Assembly (NCBI GenBank): GCA_963791225.1
Contig: CAWBRV010000003.1
Span: 1,550,001-1,614,000 of the forward strand
DNA length: 64,000 nt
Origin: PALSA-612 sp963791225
GTDB lineage: Bacteria; Actinomycetota; Thermoleophilia; Gaiellales; Gaiellaceae
Reading direction: 5' to 3'
This document shows, in pieces, positions 1 to 8,434 of this stretch. Both the position numbers and the translations under genes were made by a program. The stretch's first letter is position 1. Each line of letters starts with the position of its first letter. The notes beneath the pieces were generated by a model. The model searched no databases and was not told where the DNA came from. It saw nothing but the letters and a program-made list of their open reading frames with translations.

Positions 1-1959
1 CGCGTCGTCCAGGTGCTCTCGCGTCGAACGAAGAACAATCCCGTCCTGATCGGCGACCCCGGCGTCGGCAAGACCGCGATCGTCGAGGGGCTGGCGCAGC
101 GCATCGTCGCCGGTGACGTCCCCGAGGGTCTCAAGGGCAAGCGCGTGTGGCAGCTCGACATCGGCGCCATGCTCGCCGGGGCGAAGTACCGCGGCGAGTT
201 CGAGGAGCGGCTCAAGGCCGTGCTCGAGGAGATCAAGGCGGCCGAGGGCGCGCTGGTCGTCTTCATCGACGAGCTGCACACGATCGTCGGCGCGGGCGCG
301 GCCGAGGGTGCCGTCGACGCTGCGAACATGCTCAAGCCGATGCTGGCGCGCGGCGAGCTGCGGGTCGTCGGCGCGACGACGCTCGACGAGTACCGCAAGC
401 ACGTCGAGAAGGACGCCGCGCTGGAGCGGCGCTTCCAGCCGGTGTTCGTCGGCGAACCGTCGGTGGCGGACACGATCGCGATCCTGCGCGGCCTCAAGGA
501 GCGCTACGAGGCGCACCACGGCGTCCGCATCCGCGACGCCGCGCTCGTTGCCGCCGCGGTGCTCTCCGACCGCTACATCTCGGGCCGGTTCCTCCCGGAC
601 AAGGCGATCGACCTCGTCGACGAGGCCGCCTCGCGCGTGCGGATGGAGATCGACTCCTCGCCGCTCGAGCTGGACGAGGCCGAGCGGCGCGTCCGCCAGC
701 TCGAGATCGAGCTCGCGGCCATGGCCAAGGAGGGCAAGAAGGTTCGCGAGCCGCTCGAACGCGAGCTGGCCGAGGCGAAGTCGCTGCGCGACGAGCTCGC
801 GGCGCGCTGGTCGAAGGAGAAGGAGGCGCTCGAGCGCGTCAAGGAGATCACGAGGCGGATCGACGACCTGCGCATGGAGGCCGAGCGCGCCGAGCGCGCG
901 GGCGACCTGCAGCGCGTCGCCGAGATCCGCTACGGGGAGCTGCCCGAGCTCGAGCGCGAGCTCCAGGAGCGCGCGGCCGCCGACACGGAGCCGATGGTCA
1001 GCGAGGAGGTCGACGAGGACGACATCGCGCTCGTCGTCGGCCGCTGGACGGGCATCCCCGTGTCACGGCTGCTGGAGGGTGAGACCGAGAAGCTGATCCA
1101 CATGGAGGAGCGGCTGCACGAGCGCGTCGTCGGCCAGGACGAGGCAGTCGAGGCCGTCGCCAACGCGTTGCGCCGCGCCCGCTCCGGCCTCCAGGACCCG
1201 AACCGGCCGATCGGCTCGTTCATCTTCCTCGGCCCGACCGGCGTGGGGAAGACCGAGCTCGCCCGCGCCCTCGCCGAGTTCATGTTCGACGACGACCGCG
1301 CCATGGTCCGGCTGGACATGTCCGAATACCAGGAGCGGCACACCGTCTCGCGGCTCGTCGGAGCTCCTCCCGGCTACGTCGGCTACGAGGAGGGGGGCCA
1401 GCTCACCGAAGCCGTGCGCCGGCGGCCGTACTCGGTCGTCCTGCTGGACGAGATCGAGAAGGCGCACAACGAGGTCTTCGACGTGCTGCTGCAGATCCTC
1501 GACGACGGCCGCCTCACCGACGGCCAGGGCCGCACGGTCGACTTCCGCAACACGGTGATCATCATGACCTCCAACCTGCGCTCGGCGGACGCGCTCCGCG
1601 AGTTCTTCCGCCCCGAGTTCCTGAACCGGGTCGACGAGATCGTCGAGTTCCAGCCGCTGTCGCGCGACCAGCTCGGCGAGATCGTCGAGCTGCAGCTTGC
1701 GCGCCTGCGTGCGCGGCTCGTCGACCGGGGCCTCGACCTCGTGCTCACGCCGGCCGCGACGGAGCTGATCGCCGACGCCGGCTGGGACCCCGCCTACGGC
1801 GCGCGGCCGCTGAAGCGGGCGATCCAGCGGCTCGTCGAGAACCCGCTCGCGAAGCAGCTCCTCGAGGGCACGTTCACCGAGGGCGACACGGTGATGGTGG
1901 ACGTCGGTGACGGCGAGCTCGCGTTCGAGCGAGCCGACGCTGCCGCCGCCGTCGGCTAG
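1..1959 (+). CDS. clpB: ATP-dependent disaggregase ClpB, 5' truncated by window edge
   Basis: This Hsp100 AAA+ chaperone pulls aggregated proteins apart in the cytosol together with DnaK. The reading frame is open from base 1, so the N-terminal domain (normally about 150-190 residues) lies outside the window. Visible in the 652-residue fragment are Walker A1 GDPGVGKT (residues 18-25), Walker B1 VVFIDELH (about 87-94), a long charged coiled-coil middle domain (about 215-340), Walker A2 GPTGVGKT (about 411-418), Walker B2 VVLLDEIE (about 479) and the sensor-2 region YGARPLKR. The long middle domain favours ClpB over ClpC or ClpA. The linker between TSNL and FRPEFLNR is short, as I recall it being in other actinobacterial ClpB proteins. 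The stop overlaps the convergent gene by 4 bases. Confidence 0.97.
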   Translation, partial: RVVQVLSRRTKNNPVLIGDPGVGKTAIVEGLAQRIVAGDVPEGLKGKRVWQLDIGAMLAGAKYRGEFEERLKAVLEEIKAAEGALVVFIDELHTIVGAGAAEGAVDAANMLKPMLARGELRVVGATTLDEYRKHVEKDAALERRFQPVFVGEPSVADTIAILRGLKERYEAHHGVRIRDAALVAAAVLSDRYISGRFLPDKAIDLVDEAASRVRMEIDSSPLELDEAERRVRQLEIELAAMAKEGKKVREPLERELAEAKSLRDELAARWSKEKEALERVKEITRRIDDLRMEAERAERAGDLQRVAEIRYGELPELERELQERAAADTEPMVSEEVDEDDIALVVGRWTGIPVSRLLEGETEKLIHMEERLHERVVGQDEAVEAVANALRRARSGLQDPNRPIGSFIFLGPTGVGKTELARALAEFMFDDDRAMVRLDMSEYQERHTVSRLVGAPPGYVGYEEGGQLTEAVRRRPYSVVLLDEIEKAHNEVFDVLLQILDDGRLTDGQGRTVDFRNTVIIMTSNLRSADALREFFRPEFLNRVDEIVEFQPLSRDQLGEIVELQLARLRARLVDRGLDLVLTPAATELIADAGWDPAYGARPLKRAIQRLVENPLAKQLLEGTFTEGDTVMVDVGDGELAFERADAAAAVG

Positions 1960-2627
1960 CAGAAGGGCGTCTTCGAGCAGTCGATCGGCTTGTAGGCGAC
2001 CTTCTTGATCGTCGCCTTGGTCGTCCACTCGATCGTCGAGGCGTCCTCGAACCTCTGCTTCTTGTGGTCCGTGATCGTGAAGCTCGGATGACCGAGGAAG
2101 GTGAGTGGACGGTCGCCGACCCCACCCTCGTAGTACGCCGACTTCCCGTTCTCGCACCCGCCCCCTCGGGCCGGGTACGTGGAAGCGAGCACGAATTCGC
2201 CCACGCCGACCGAGATCGTGGGATGCGTGACGACGACGTTGCGTGCGTTGGCCACACCGAGCGCGCCGTAACCAGGACGGGCCCAGCGAGACTCGTCGAC
2301 CTTGAAGATGCCGTTGCATGCGGCATCGTCGAGTCCGGTGTAGGTGTACGTGCCGGTCATGTGAAGCACCACCGCGGACGTGCCTTCGCCGGAGCCTCGC
2401 TTCCCGTACCAGCGGAGCGTGTTCACCTTCGGCAAAGCGCTCAGGCGCAGGCTCGTGGTCGCAGTCGCGCCGCCCTTCGTGAAGGTGCCGACGAGGGTCA
2501 CGGAGGTGAACCGGTACGTGTAGGCGAACGGCGCGACGTCCTTCGAGAGCGACGCAGCCGCGAGCCCTGCCGCCGCGAGTGCAACCAGCGTCGCAGCCAT
2601 GGTCCGACCGATCAGCCTGCCGAACAC
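1956..2627 (-). CDS. hypothetical secreted protein
   Basis: I do not recognise a family. The protein has a Sec-type signal: a GTG at 2627 gives an n-region with two arginines (FGRLIGRT) followed by an Ala/Leu-rich core ending near AAAS. An ATG at 2600 would lose the positive charges, and a GTG at 2660 would add a Cys-containing stretch unlike a signal peptide, so 2627 is preferred with modest certainty. The mature part of about 195 residues is rich in Thr, Gly and Tyr, contains several cysteines including one just before the stop, and is probably beta-rich. It converges on clpB with a 4-base overlap and is divergent from the cupin gene. Function unknown. Confidence 0.6.
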   Translation of the reverse strand: MFGRLIGRTMAATLVALAAAGLAAASLSKDVAPFAYTYRFTSVTLVGTFTKGGATATTSLRLSALPKVNTLRWYGKRGSGEGTSAVVLHMTGTYTYTGLDDAACNGIFKVDESRWARPGYGALGVANARNVVVTHPTISVGVGEFVLASTYPARGGGCENGKSAYYEGGVGDRPLTFLGHPSFTITDHKKQRFEDASTIEWTTKATIKKVAYKPIDCSKTPFC

Positions 2628-2683
2628 CCCGTCAGGATTGCACGGCCCACACGGCAGCACAAACTGGCATAGATTTCGCCTTC

Positions 2684-3049
2684 GTGAGCGCCTTCACCGA
2701 CCTTCAGACCGTCGCGCCGCAGAGGATCTGGGACGGGGTCGTCGGCCGCACGGTGCACGGCGAGCGCGTGACGTTCTCGCTCATCGAGCTCGACCCGGGA
2801 GTGTCCGTCCCCGAGCACAGCCACGAGAACGAGCAGCTCGGCATGGTGCTGAGCGGCTCGCTGACGTTCACGGTCGGCGGCGAGACACGTGAGCTCGGAC
2901 CCGCGGAGGCCTGGTGCATCACGGCGCACGTGCCGCACTCGGTCGTCTCGGGGCCGGAGGGAGCAGTGCTCGTCGAGGTGTTCTCGCCCGTGCGCGACGA
3001 CTGGTCAGGGCTCGAGCCCGCCGAGCCGCGCCCGCCGCGCTGGCCCTAG
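2684..3049 (+). CDS. small cupin-domain protein
   Basis: This is a single-domain cupin of 121 residues. The first cupin motif is seen as HSHENEQ followed by the conserved GxLxFxxGG turn, and the second as ITAHVPHSV. Together they supply His, His, Glu and His metal ligands. The substrate is unknown; such small cupins are often metal-dependent dioxygenases, isomerases or ligand sensors. The frame is open further upstream to 2579, but the GTG at 2684 is preferred because the cupin fold begins just after it and a TAGATT -10 element (2670-2675) lies 8 bases before it, suggesting a leaderless message. The C-terminus is Pro/Arg-rich. Confidence 0.8.
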   Translation: MSAFTDLQTVAPQRIWDGVVGRTVHGERVTFSLIELDPGVSVPEHSHENEQLGMVLSGSLTFTVGGETRELGPAEAWCITAHVPHSVVSGPEGAVLVEVFSPVRDDWSGLEPAEPRPPRWP

Positions 3050-3051
3050 CC

Positions 3052-3168
3052 TTACTTGGAGGCCTTGCGGGCCGTGCCGGCCTCGACCGCGCGCTTGCGC
3101 TCGCGATCCTTCTTCTTCCGCTGGCGGTCGTTCGCCCAGCGGCGTGTCGGTCTCGATCCTCGGCCCAT
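3052..3168 (-). CDS. small highly basic 38-residue protein
   Basis: This small frame runs from an ATG at 3168 to a TAA at 3052-3054. The product is dominated by Lys and Arg (WANDRQRKKKDRERKR in the middle) and could bind nucleic acid or the ribosome. Its third codon positions are GC-rich. A TACGCT -10-like hexamer (complement of 3178-3183) sits 9 bases before the ATG, matching the spacing seen at many other starts here. It fills the gap between two plus-strand genes exactly. No family is recognised and the function is unknown. Confidence 0.5.
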   Translation of the reverse strand: MGRGSRPTRRWANDRQRKKKDRERKRAVEAGTARKASK

Positions 3169-3224
3169 GCGCCGCCAAGCGTAGCGCGCCGCGCCGCAGG
3201 GAGCGCGCGGCTACGGTTCGCCGC

Positions 3225-3986
3225 GTGGCAGCCACGAAGCCCGAGCCGAAGCAGAAGCGGCGCAAGCGCACGCACCAGCTGCCGCCGCCGCTGCCTCCCG
3301 GCACGCGGACGATCGGGCAGCTCGTCGCGGAGACGGTCAGGTTCTACGGGAGGCACTTCTGGCGCTCACTCCTCCTCGGTGTCGGGCCGGCCTGCGTCAC
3401 CGTCGCCGGGTACTTCAGCGGCTTCCATCTCGCGTTGATCGCCGTCGTCGTCGCCTGGGTCGTGCTCGCGTCCGCGTCCTTCGTCGGAGCCTGCGTCCTC
3501 GTCGGCGGCGCACGCCCGCCGCGGCAGATCCTCTTCCGCGCGTTCGTCGCCGCCTGCCTCGTCGCGCTGCCCTTCCTCGTCGGCTTCCTCTGGCTCGCGC
3601 CGCTCGGGCTGGCGGTGCCGGCGATCGTCAACGAGCGGCTGCGGCTCAGGCCCGCGTTCCGGCGCGGCTTCGACCTCGCCAAAGCCGACTTCGTACATGC
3701 GCTCGGATCGCTCGCGACGCTGCTGCTCGTCGTCTTCCTGACGCAGGTGCTCCTGACCGCGCTCCTCCACGGGGCGAGCAAGCAGTCGGTGCACGTGTCC
3801 GCCTTCCTGGCCAGCCTCGTCCTGCAGCCGATCCTGTTCCTCGGCGCGGCCATGCTCTACGACGACCAGGCGGCCCGGGTGGAGATAAAGTCGGGCTCCC
3901 GGAACCGAAGGAGGCCCGATGCCGACCTACCTGATGCTGACGACGCTGACCGACCAGGGTCTGCGGACGCTCCAATCCCATCCTGA
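3225..3986 (+). CDS. multi-pass membrane protein of unknown function
   Basis: The product is about 253 residues. A basic Pro-rich cytosolic N-terminus (KPEPKQKRRKRTHQLPPPLPP) is followed by four to six hydrophobic helices (about residues 45-60, 66-80, 85-100, 108-130, 165-185 and 198-215) and an acidic Asp/Pro-rich tail. It resembles the loosely defined glycerophosphoryl-diester-phosphodiesterase-type or DUF membrane proteins, but I cannot name a family. The GTG at 3225 is chosen because the upstream frame is low-complexity and TACGGT (3212-3217) ends 7 bases before it. The 3' end overlaps the GYD gene by 68 bases. A +1 shift near 3880 would stop at a TAA before that overlap, so a small sequence error is possible. 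Confidence 0.7.
   Translation: MAATKPEPKQKRRKRTHQLPPPLPPGTRTIGQLVAETVRFYGRHFWRSLLLGVGPACVTVAGYFSGFHLALIAVVVAWVVLASASFVGACVLVGGARPPRQILFRAFVAACLVALPFLVGFLWLAPLGLAVPAIVNERLRLRPAFRRGFDLAKADFVHALGSLATLLLVVFLTQVLLTALLHGASKQSVHVSAFLASLVLQPILFLGAAMLYDDQAARVEIKSGSRNRRRPDADLPDADDADRPGSADAPIPS
3886..3914 (+). promoter_or_regulatory. candidate -10 and strong Shine-Dalgarno of the GYD gene
   Basis: TAAAGT (3886-3891) resembles a -10 element. AAGGAGG (3908-3914) lies 4 bases before the ATG at 3919. This is one of the few textbook ribosome binding sites in the window and it fixes the GYD start inside the preceding frame. Confidence 0.5.
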
Positions 3987-4206
3987 TCGGCTCCGCGAGG
4001 TCAATCGCGACGTCGAGGAGCTGGGCGCGAAGGTGCTCCACCAGTGGATCTCGCTCGGGCACTTCGACTTCGTCAACATCATCGAGGCTCCCGACTCGGA
4101 CACGGTCGCCCGGATCTCGGTCGTGCTCGGCGCACGCGGCAGCGCCAAGCTGGAGAGCTACGAACTGATCTCGGTCGACAAGCTGCTGGACAGCCTGTCC
4201 GCGTAG
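3919..4206 (+). CDS. GYD-domain protein
   Basis: The 95-residue protein matches the GYD family: an N-terminal beta strand (YLMLTTLTDQGLRTL), a helix, HFDFVNIIEAPD in the middle and a closing ELISVDKLL. The fold is a dimeric alpha/beta-barrel-like ferredoxin fold. No reaction is established for the family. It starts at an ATG preceded by a near-perfect Shine-Dalgarno and is followed 3 bases later by the histidine phosphatase gene, so the two are probably co-transcribed. Confidence 0.85.
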   Translation: MPTYLMLTTLTDQGLRTLQSHPDRLREVNRDVEELGAKVLHQWISLGHFDFVNIIEAPDSDTVARISVVLGARGSAKLESYELISVDKLLDSLSA

Positions 4207-4209
4207 CTC

Positions 4210-4794
4210 GTGCTGGTCGTCCTCGCGCGCCACGCCCACTCCGAGCTGAACGTCGCGCAGCGGGTCAACGGCGATCCGTCCGTGCCGGTGCACATCACCG
4301 AGGATGGCCGCACGGAAGCGCGGGAGCTCGGACTCCAGGTCGCGCACGTCCCGTTCGACCTCTGCCTGTGCACACGGTTCGGGCGGACGCGCGAGACGGC
4401 AGAGCAGGCCCTGGAGGGGAGAGACGTGCCCATCGAGGTCGAGCCGCTGCTGGACGACGTCGACATCGGCGCGCTCGAGGGCGAGACCATCCACGAGTAC
4501 CACGCCTGGAAACGCGTGCACGTCCGCTCCGACGCCTTCCCCGGCGGCGAGAGCCTCGACGACGCGGCGCGTCGCTACGCGAACGCGTTCCGGAAGCTCG
4601 TCGCGCGAGAGCTCAGCAGCGTGCTCGTCGTCTGTCACGAGATCCCGATCCGGTATGCGCTGAACACCGCTGCCGGTTCGGACGACCTCGACGCACCCGT
4701 GCACGCCATCCCGAATGCGATGCCGTTCCTGTTCGACGAGCGCTCGCTCGCGCGAGCGGCGGAGCGAATCGAGGCGCTCAGCCGGACGAGCTGA
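4210..4794 (+). CDS. histidine phosphatase family protein (phosphoglycerate-mutase-like)
   Basis: This 194-residue member of the histidine phosphatase superfamily carries the phospho-acceptor motif near the N-terminus as ARHAHSE in place of the usual RHGxT, a second basic site in CTRFGRTRETAE, and the second catalytic His in VVCHEIPIRYA. The Gly of RHG is replaced by Ala, but the catalytic residues remain. The substrate cannot be inferred; members include phosphoglycerate mutases, cobalamin and sugar phosphatases and broad phosphatases. It begins with a GTG 3 bases after the GYD gene, and its last 17 bases overlap the end of the convergent psuG. Confidence 0.85.
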   Translation: MLVVLARHAHSELNVAQRVNGDPSVPVHITEDGRTEARELGLQVAHVPFDLCLCTRFGRTRETAEQALEGRDVPIEVEPLLDDVDIGALEGETIHEYHAWKRVHVRSDAFPGGESLDDAARRYANAFRKLVARELSSVLVVCHEIPIRYALNTAAGSDDLDAPVHAIPNAMPFLFDERSLARAAERIEALSRTS

Positions 4795-5674
4795 AGGCGA
4801 CGGCGATCTCGGCGGCGAGGCTCGCGTTGTCGGCCGCGAGCCGGCGGTTGACCGCGAGCGTCAGGCCGCCGCTCCGCTCGTGGAGGAATGCGAGCACGAA
4901 CGGCGTCACCGCCTGGCCGGACACTCCACGCACCGCAGCTCCGGCGAGCGCTTCCTCGATCAACGGCTCGACGTCGTCGATCCCGTCGACCGGCGGCCGA
5001 GCCAGCACGACCGCGGAGCCGGAAAAGCGCCAGTGCGCCCGCGCGATCGCCGCGGCCTCGTCGGCGGTCTCGACCCGCGGAACCGGCGGGCCGCCACCGG
5101 CGAAGTAGAAGAGTGGCAGCTCGTCCGTCCGCCAGCCGAGCAGGGGGACACCGAGTGTCTCGAGCGCTTCGGCGGTGGCGGCCACATCGAGCAGGGACTT
5201 GATCCCGGAGCAGACGACGAGCGCGGGCGTGGCGGCCAGCGCCGCGAGGTCGGCAGAGACGTCGGGCCGCTCCGTCCAGCCGCGGTGGACACCGCCGATG
5301 CCGCCGGTGGCGAAGAAGCGAACGCCCGCAAGCCGACACGCCGTGAGCGTGCCTCCGACCGTCGTCGCACCGAGCCCTCCCTGCGCGACGCAGAGCCCGA
5401 TGTCTCGGGGTCCGACCTTGCGCGCTACCGGCCCGGCCGAGGCGACGCGCTCGAGTTCACCGTCCGTGAGGCCGACGCGGAGCTCCCCGTCGAGCACGGC
5501 GACGGTGGCCGGCACCGCGCCCGCGGCGCGGACGCACGCCTCGCACTCACGCCCGACCTCGAGCCCCTCGCCGGGCGGGAAGCCGTGCGCGACGATCGTC
5601 GTCTCGAGGGCGACGACGGACTTGCCCTCGGCGAGCGCGGTCGCGACCTCCGCCGAAACGGCGATCTCGCTCAC
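4778..5674 (-). CDS. psuG: pseudouridine-5'-phosphate glycosidase
   Basis: PsuG splits pseudouridine 5'-phosphate into uracil and ribose 5-phosphate in the cytosol. The 298-residue length is typical. The family signature ALETTIVAHGFPPGEG near the N-terminus carries the conserved Glu, DVSADLAALA carries the metal-binding Asp, and CSGIKSLLDVAATAE carries the catalytic Lys known from E. coli PsuG. The GTG at 5674 overlaps the stop of the upstream PfkB kinase (GTGA), so the pair is translationally coupled. The kinase would phosphorylate pseudouridine first. No pseudouridine transporter lies beside it. Confidence 0.95.
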   Translation of the reverse strand: MSEIAVSAEVATALAEGKSVVALETTIVAHGFPPGEGLEVGRECEACVRAAGAVPATVAVLDGELRVGLTDGELERVASAGPVARKVGPRDIGLCVAQGGLGATTVGGTLTACRLAGVRFFATGGIGGVHRGWTERPDVSADLAALAATPALVVCSGIKSLLDVAATAEALETLGVPLLGWRTDELPLFYFAGGGPPVPRVETADEAAAIARAHWRFSGSAVVLARPPVDGIDDVEPLIEEALAGAAVRGVSGQAVTPFVLAFLHERSGGLTLAVNRRLAADNASLAAEIAVAFSSSG

Positions 5675-6489
5675 GGCATCGCCCCGAGCTTGGAGATGCA
5701 GCGGGCGGCCGCGTCCAGGCCGAGCTCGATCCCGCCGACCAGGAAGCCCGCGGCGAGCGCGTCGCCGGCGCCGGTCGTGTCGACGACGTCGCACGCGGGC
5801 GCGTCGTGCTCCTGGCGTCTGCCGCCGGTCACGACGACCGCCCCTGCGGAGCCGCGCTTGAGCACGATCGTCTCGGCCTCCGGCTCCCTTCCGAGCTCCT
5901 CGAGCTCCTCCTCGTTCCCGAACACGACGTGCGGGCGAAGCTCTTCGACCTTGGCCAGGAAGCGCTCGGCGCCGAAGGCTCGAATCGACGTCCAGGTCGA
6001 CAGGTCGACCGAGACGAGGCCGCCCTCGTCGTGCACGGCGCGGGCCGCCGCCGCGACCGCCTCGTCGGCCGGGGAGCGGAGCAGCGTGTAACCGGAGAGG
6101 TAGATCGCGTCGCAGCCCGCGAACCACTCCGGCTTCAGCTCGTCCGCGCGAAGCTCGGCCGCGACGCCGGGGTCGGAGATCATCGAGCGCTCGCCGTCCG
6201 GGTCGACGATGGAGACGACGACGCCGTTCCTGCCCGGAGCCATGGGACCGAGCACCTCGACGCGGCGGGCGCCCACCTCGGCGGCCACGAGCCGGCCGGG
6301 CGTGTCGCCGCCCCACTTGGCGATCAGCCGCGACTGGGCACCGAGGGCGGCGGCCCACGCGGCGACGTTCGCCGCCTGCCCGCCCGCGCCCGCACGGGTG
6401 ACGGCGGGCGTATCGTCCCCGCGCGCGAGCGGCCGCTCGACGCGGACGATCAGGTCGAGCATCAGGTCGCCGAGTGAGCACAGGATCAT
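5671..6489 (-). CDS. PfkB-family sugar kinase, probable pseudouridine kinase
   Basis: This ribokinase/PfkB kinase of 272 residues has the N-terminal glycine-rich signature GAGGQAANVAAWAAALG and the C-terminal anion-hole and catalytic motif DTTGAGDALAAGF with the base Asp. Its 4-base overlap with psuG downstream strongly suggests that the substrate is pseudouridine, phosphorylated to pseudouridine 5'-phosphate for PsuG. The specificity is inferred from context, because PfkB kinases also act on ribose, adenosine and 2-keto sugars. It is divergent from the small membrane protein gene, with only 15 bases between the two starts. Confidence 0.85.
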   Translation of the reverse strand: MILCSLGDLMLDLIVRVERPLARGDDTPAVTRAGAGGQAANVAAWAAALGAQSRLIAKWGGDTPGRLVAAEVGARRVEVLGPMAPGRNGVVVSIVDPDGERSMISDPGVAAELRADELKPEWFAGCDAIYLSGYTLLRSPADEAVAAAARAVHDEGGLVSVDLSTWTSIRAFGAERFLAKVEELRPHVVFGNEEELEELGREPEAETIVLKRGSAGAVVVTGGRRQEHDAPACDVVDTTGAGDALAAGFLVGGIELGLDAAARCISKLGAMP

Positions 6490-6504
6490 GTCTAGGATCG
6501 TCTC

Positions 6505-6708
6505 ATGGACGGCGGCAACGGGCGCAACCGGCTGAAGACGTTCCTGCTCGGAGGGCTCGTCGGCGCATCGGCGGTCCTCGCCGCCGCGCGCCGGCGCTCT
6601 CCGCCGGCACCGAACGAAACCGTGCCGCGCCGCGGACTGGACGCGTTCGAGGACGCGCCGTGCTTTCGCGAGCAGGTGGCGCGGGACGAGTCGAGCCGGC
6701 GCCGCTAG
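6505..6708 (+). CDS. small single-helix membrane protein
   Basis: The 67-residue protein has a hydrophobic segment with a Gly motif (FLLGGLVGASAVLAAA, about residues 13-28) followed by an Arg-rich stop-transfer and a charged tail containing one Cys. It resembles YtxH-type small membrane proteins, but that is only a general similarity. The ATG at 6505 follows TAGGAT (6493-6498) by 6 bases, so the message is probably leaderless. Function unknown. Confidence 0.6.
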   Translation: MDGGNGRNRLKTFLLGGLVGASAVLAAARRRSPPAPNETVPRRGLDAFEDAPCFREQVARDESSRRR

Positions 6709-6724
6709 TAGTCCCGCGCGGGCG

Positions 6725-8380
6725 TCAGCAGGCGGGAGGGTGCTTCTCGTTCGTGAGGCGACCCGAGGCAGTCAGCACGGTGCCGAGGTTGACGTCGCCG
6801 TCTCCGAGTCCGAGCGAAGCGCCCAGGAGCTCGACGCGGCGGGCGATCTTGAGGTAGTCCTGAACGCAGTTGGTGGGCGTCACCGTACGGATGACGAGGA
6901 ACGGGCCGAACGCCTTGACCTCGAAGTCCGAGGCGTGATACGGCGAGCGGAGGGGGATCGTCTGCTTGCGGTCGACGTTCGTGGTGTCGCTCGCGTCGAA
7001 CACCCACAACCCGTGGCCGAGCGGCTTCCTGGCGCTCTGCAGCGCGCTCAGCGCCAGCGTCGCGTCGGCCCGCGGTACGACGAGCTTGGACAGCCGGCCG
7101 CCCTTGTCGAGCGCGCCCAGGTAGAGCGGCTCGTACCCGAACAGGACGTCGTCCGGCCGTGCGATCGACGCGATGTAGGCAGAGGCATCTGCCCGCGCGC
7201 GCGCATGCCCGCTCGCCTCGCCGCGGTAAAGCTCGGGCGTTCGATGCATGCCCCACGCGATCTCGGCGGGTAGCAGCGCCAGGATGCCGAGAACGACGAT
7301 CAGCGGCGCCCAGCGTTTCCCTCGTGACGCGAACCGGATCACCCCCTCCGCGACGACGAGCGCGAAGAAGGGAAGGATGAAGATCAGGTGCCGCGACATG
7401 GGCGCGGCCGACCCGAGCTTCGCGAGGATCAACGCGACGAGCGGCACGACCACCACCGACGCGACGAGCACCGCGCCGCGCGGCTTCCGGCGGGCGAGGC
7501 TGAGGAAGCCGACGAGCGCGAGGAGCAGGATGATCGTGATCACCGGCGTGTACCCGGAGGTGAAGTCGCCCGCGACGATCTTCAGATAGGAGGCGATCGA
7601 CGCGGGGCTGCCCAGGGTGGTCGAGCCGTTCCCGACGCCGACGTCGAACCGGCCCGCGAGAACGAGGTCCGTGCGCCAGAAGGGAATCCCGAGGACGAGG
7701 ACCGTCCCGAATGCGGGTACGACGATCCGGAGCGGCACGCGGGTCAGCACGACGTACGCGCCTTGCGTCGCGAGCACGATCGCGCCGTACGGGTGCGCCG
7801 CGACGCAGAGGAGCGTCGCGAGCGCCCACAGGGCCCACGTTCGGCGCGTCCGCTTTTCGGTCGCGTTGAGCAGAGCGAGGAACGAGAGGGCGCTCGTGAA
7901 CAGGAACAGGCTGTACATGCGTCCGTAGACGCCGTGGAAGAGGAGCATCCAGCTGGCCGAGCAGAGCACCGTCGCCGCGAGGCCGGTCGCGCGTCCGGCG
8001 ATCCTCGACCCGAGCAGGGCCACGATCGGGATCGTGGCCGTGGCGAAGATCGCCGAGACGAGCCGGATCCCGACGAGGCCGCCTCCCGCGTGCGCGACGA
8101 TCCAGGCGAACAGGAAGTGCAGGGGAGCGCCTCCACGCTGGTCGAGCACCGTATCGAAGAGCCCCGGAATCGACTTCCTGCCGACGAACAGCGCCAGCGT
8201 CTCGTCCTCGTGCGGCGGCCAGGCCGTCAGCTGCACGAGCAGGAACGAGCCGACCGCGAGCGCGCACGCTGCCACGCCGAGTTCGAACCAGCGCCGGCGC
8301 AGCTCACCGACGAGTGCCGGAGCGAAGCCGACCGGGCGGTCTCCCGAGACGACCGCAGGATTCGTGGCCATTCGCTGCAC
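6725..8380 (-). CDS. GT-C fold membrane glycosyltransferase (GT39/ArnT-like)
   Basis: This integral membrane glycosyltransferase of 551 residues has about ten helices and a periplasmic C-terminal domain of about 170 residues. The first extracytoplasmic loop contains PPHEDETLALF, matching the acidic D/E pair that binds the polyprenyl-phosphate sugar donor in GT39 and ArnT enzymes. It probably transfers a sugar from a lipid-linked donor to an exported protein or glycan; the acceptor is unknown. The GTG at 8380 is chosen because TAATGT (complement of 8387-8392) lies 6 bases upstream. It is divergent from the FmdB gene. Confidence 0.8.
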   Translation of the reverse strand: MQRMATNPAVVSGDRPVGFAPALVGELRRRWFELGVAACALAVGSFLLVQLTAWPPHEDETLALFVGRKSIPGLFDTVLDQRGGAPLHFLFAWIVAHAGGGLVGIRLVSAIFATATIPIVALLGSRIAGRATGLAATVLCSASWMLLFHGVYGRMYSLFLFTSALSFLALLNATEKRTRRTWALWALATLLCVAAHPYGAIVLATQGAYVVLTRVPLRIVVPAFGTVLVLGIPFWRTDLVLAGRFDVGVGNGSTTLGSPASIASYLKIVAGDFTSGYTPVITIILLLALVGFLSLARRKPRGAVLVASVVVVPLVALILAKLGSAAPMSRHLIFILPFFALVVAEGVIRFASRGKRWAPLIVVLGILALLPAEIAWGMHRTPELYRGEASGHARARADASAYIASIARPDDVLFGYEPLYLGALDKGGRLSKLVVPRADATLALSALQSARKPLGHGLWVFDASDTTNVDRKQTIPLRSPYHASDFEVKAFGPFLVIRTVTPTNCVQDYLKIARRVELLGASLGLGDGDVNLGTVLTASGRLTNEKHPPAC

Positions 8381-8434
8381 GACGCCACATTATTCACGCG
8401 GGATTGCCGCCAGACCCGTTGCTAGCCTTGCCGG

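Noticed and set aside
1063..2319. Long minus-strand open frames over clpB (418 codons) and similar ones over mfd (23757-25556) and the FG-GAP gene (45029-46816)
   Set aside because: They are Arg/His/Asp/Val-rich shadows of well-conserved plus-strand genes, caused by high GC content, and show no family motif.
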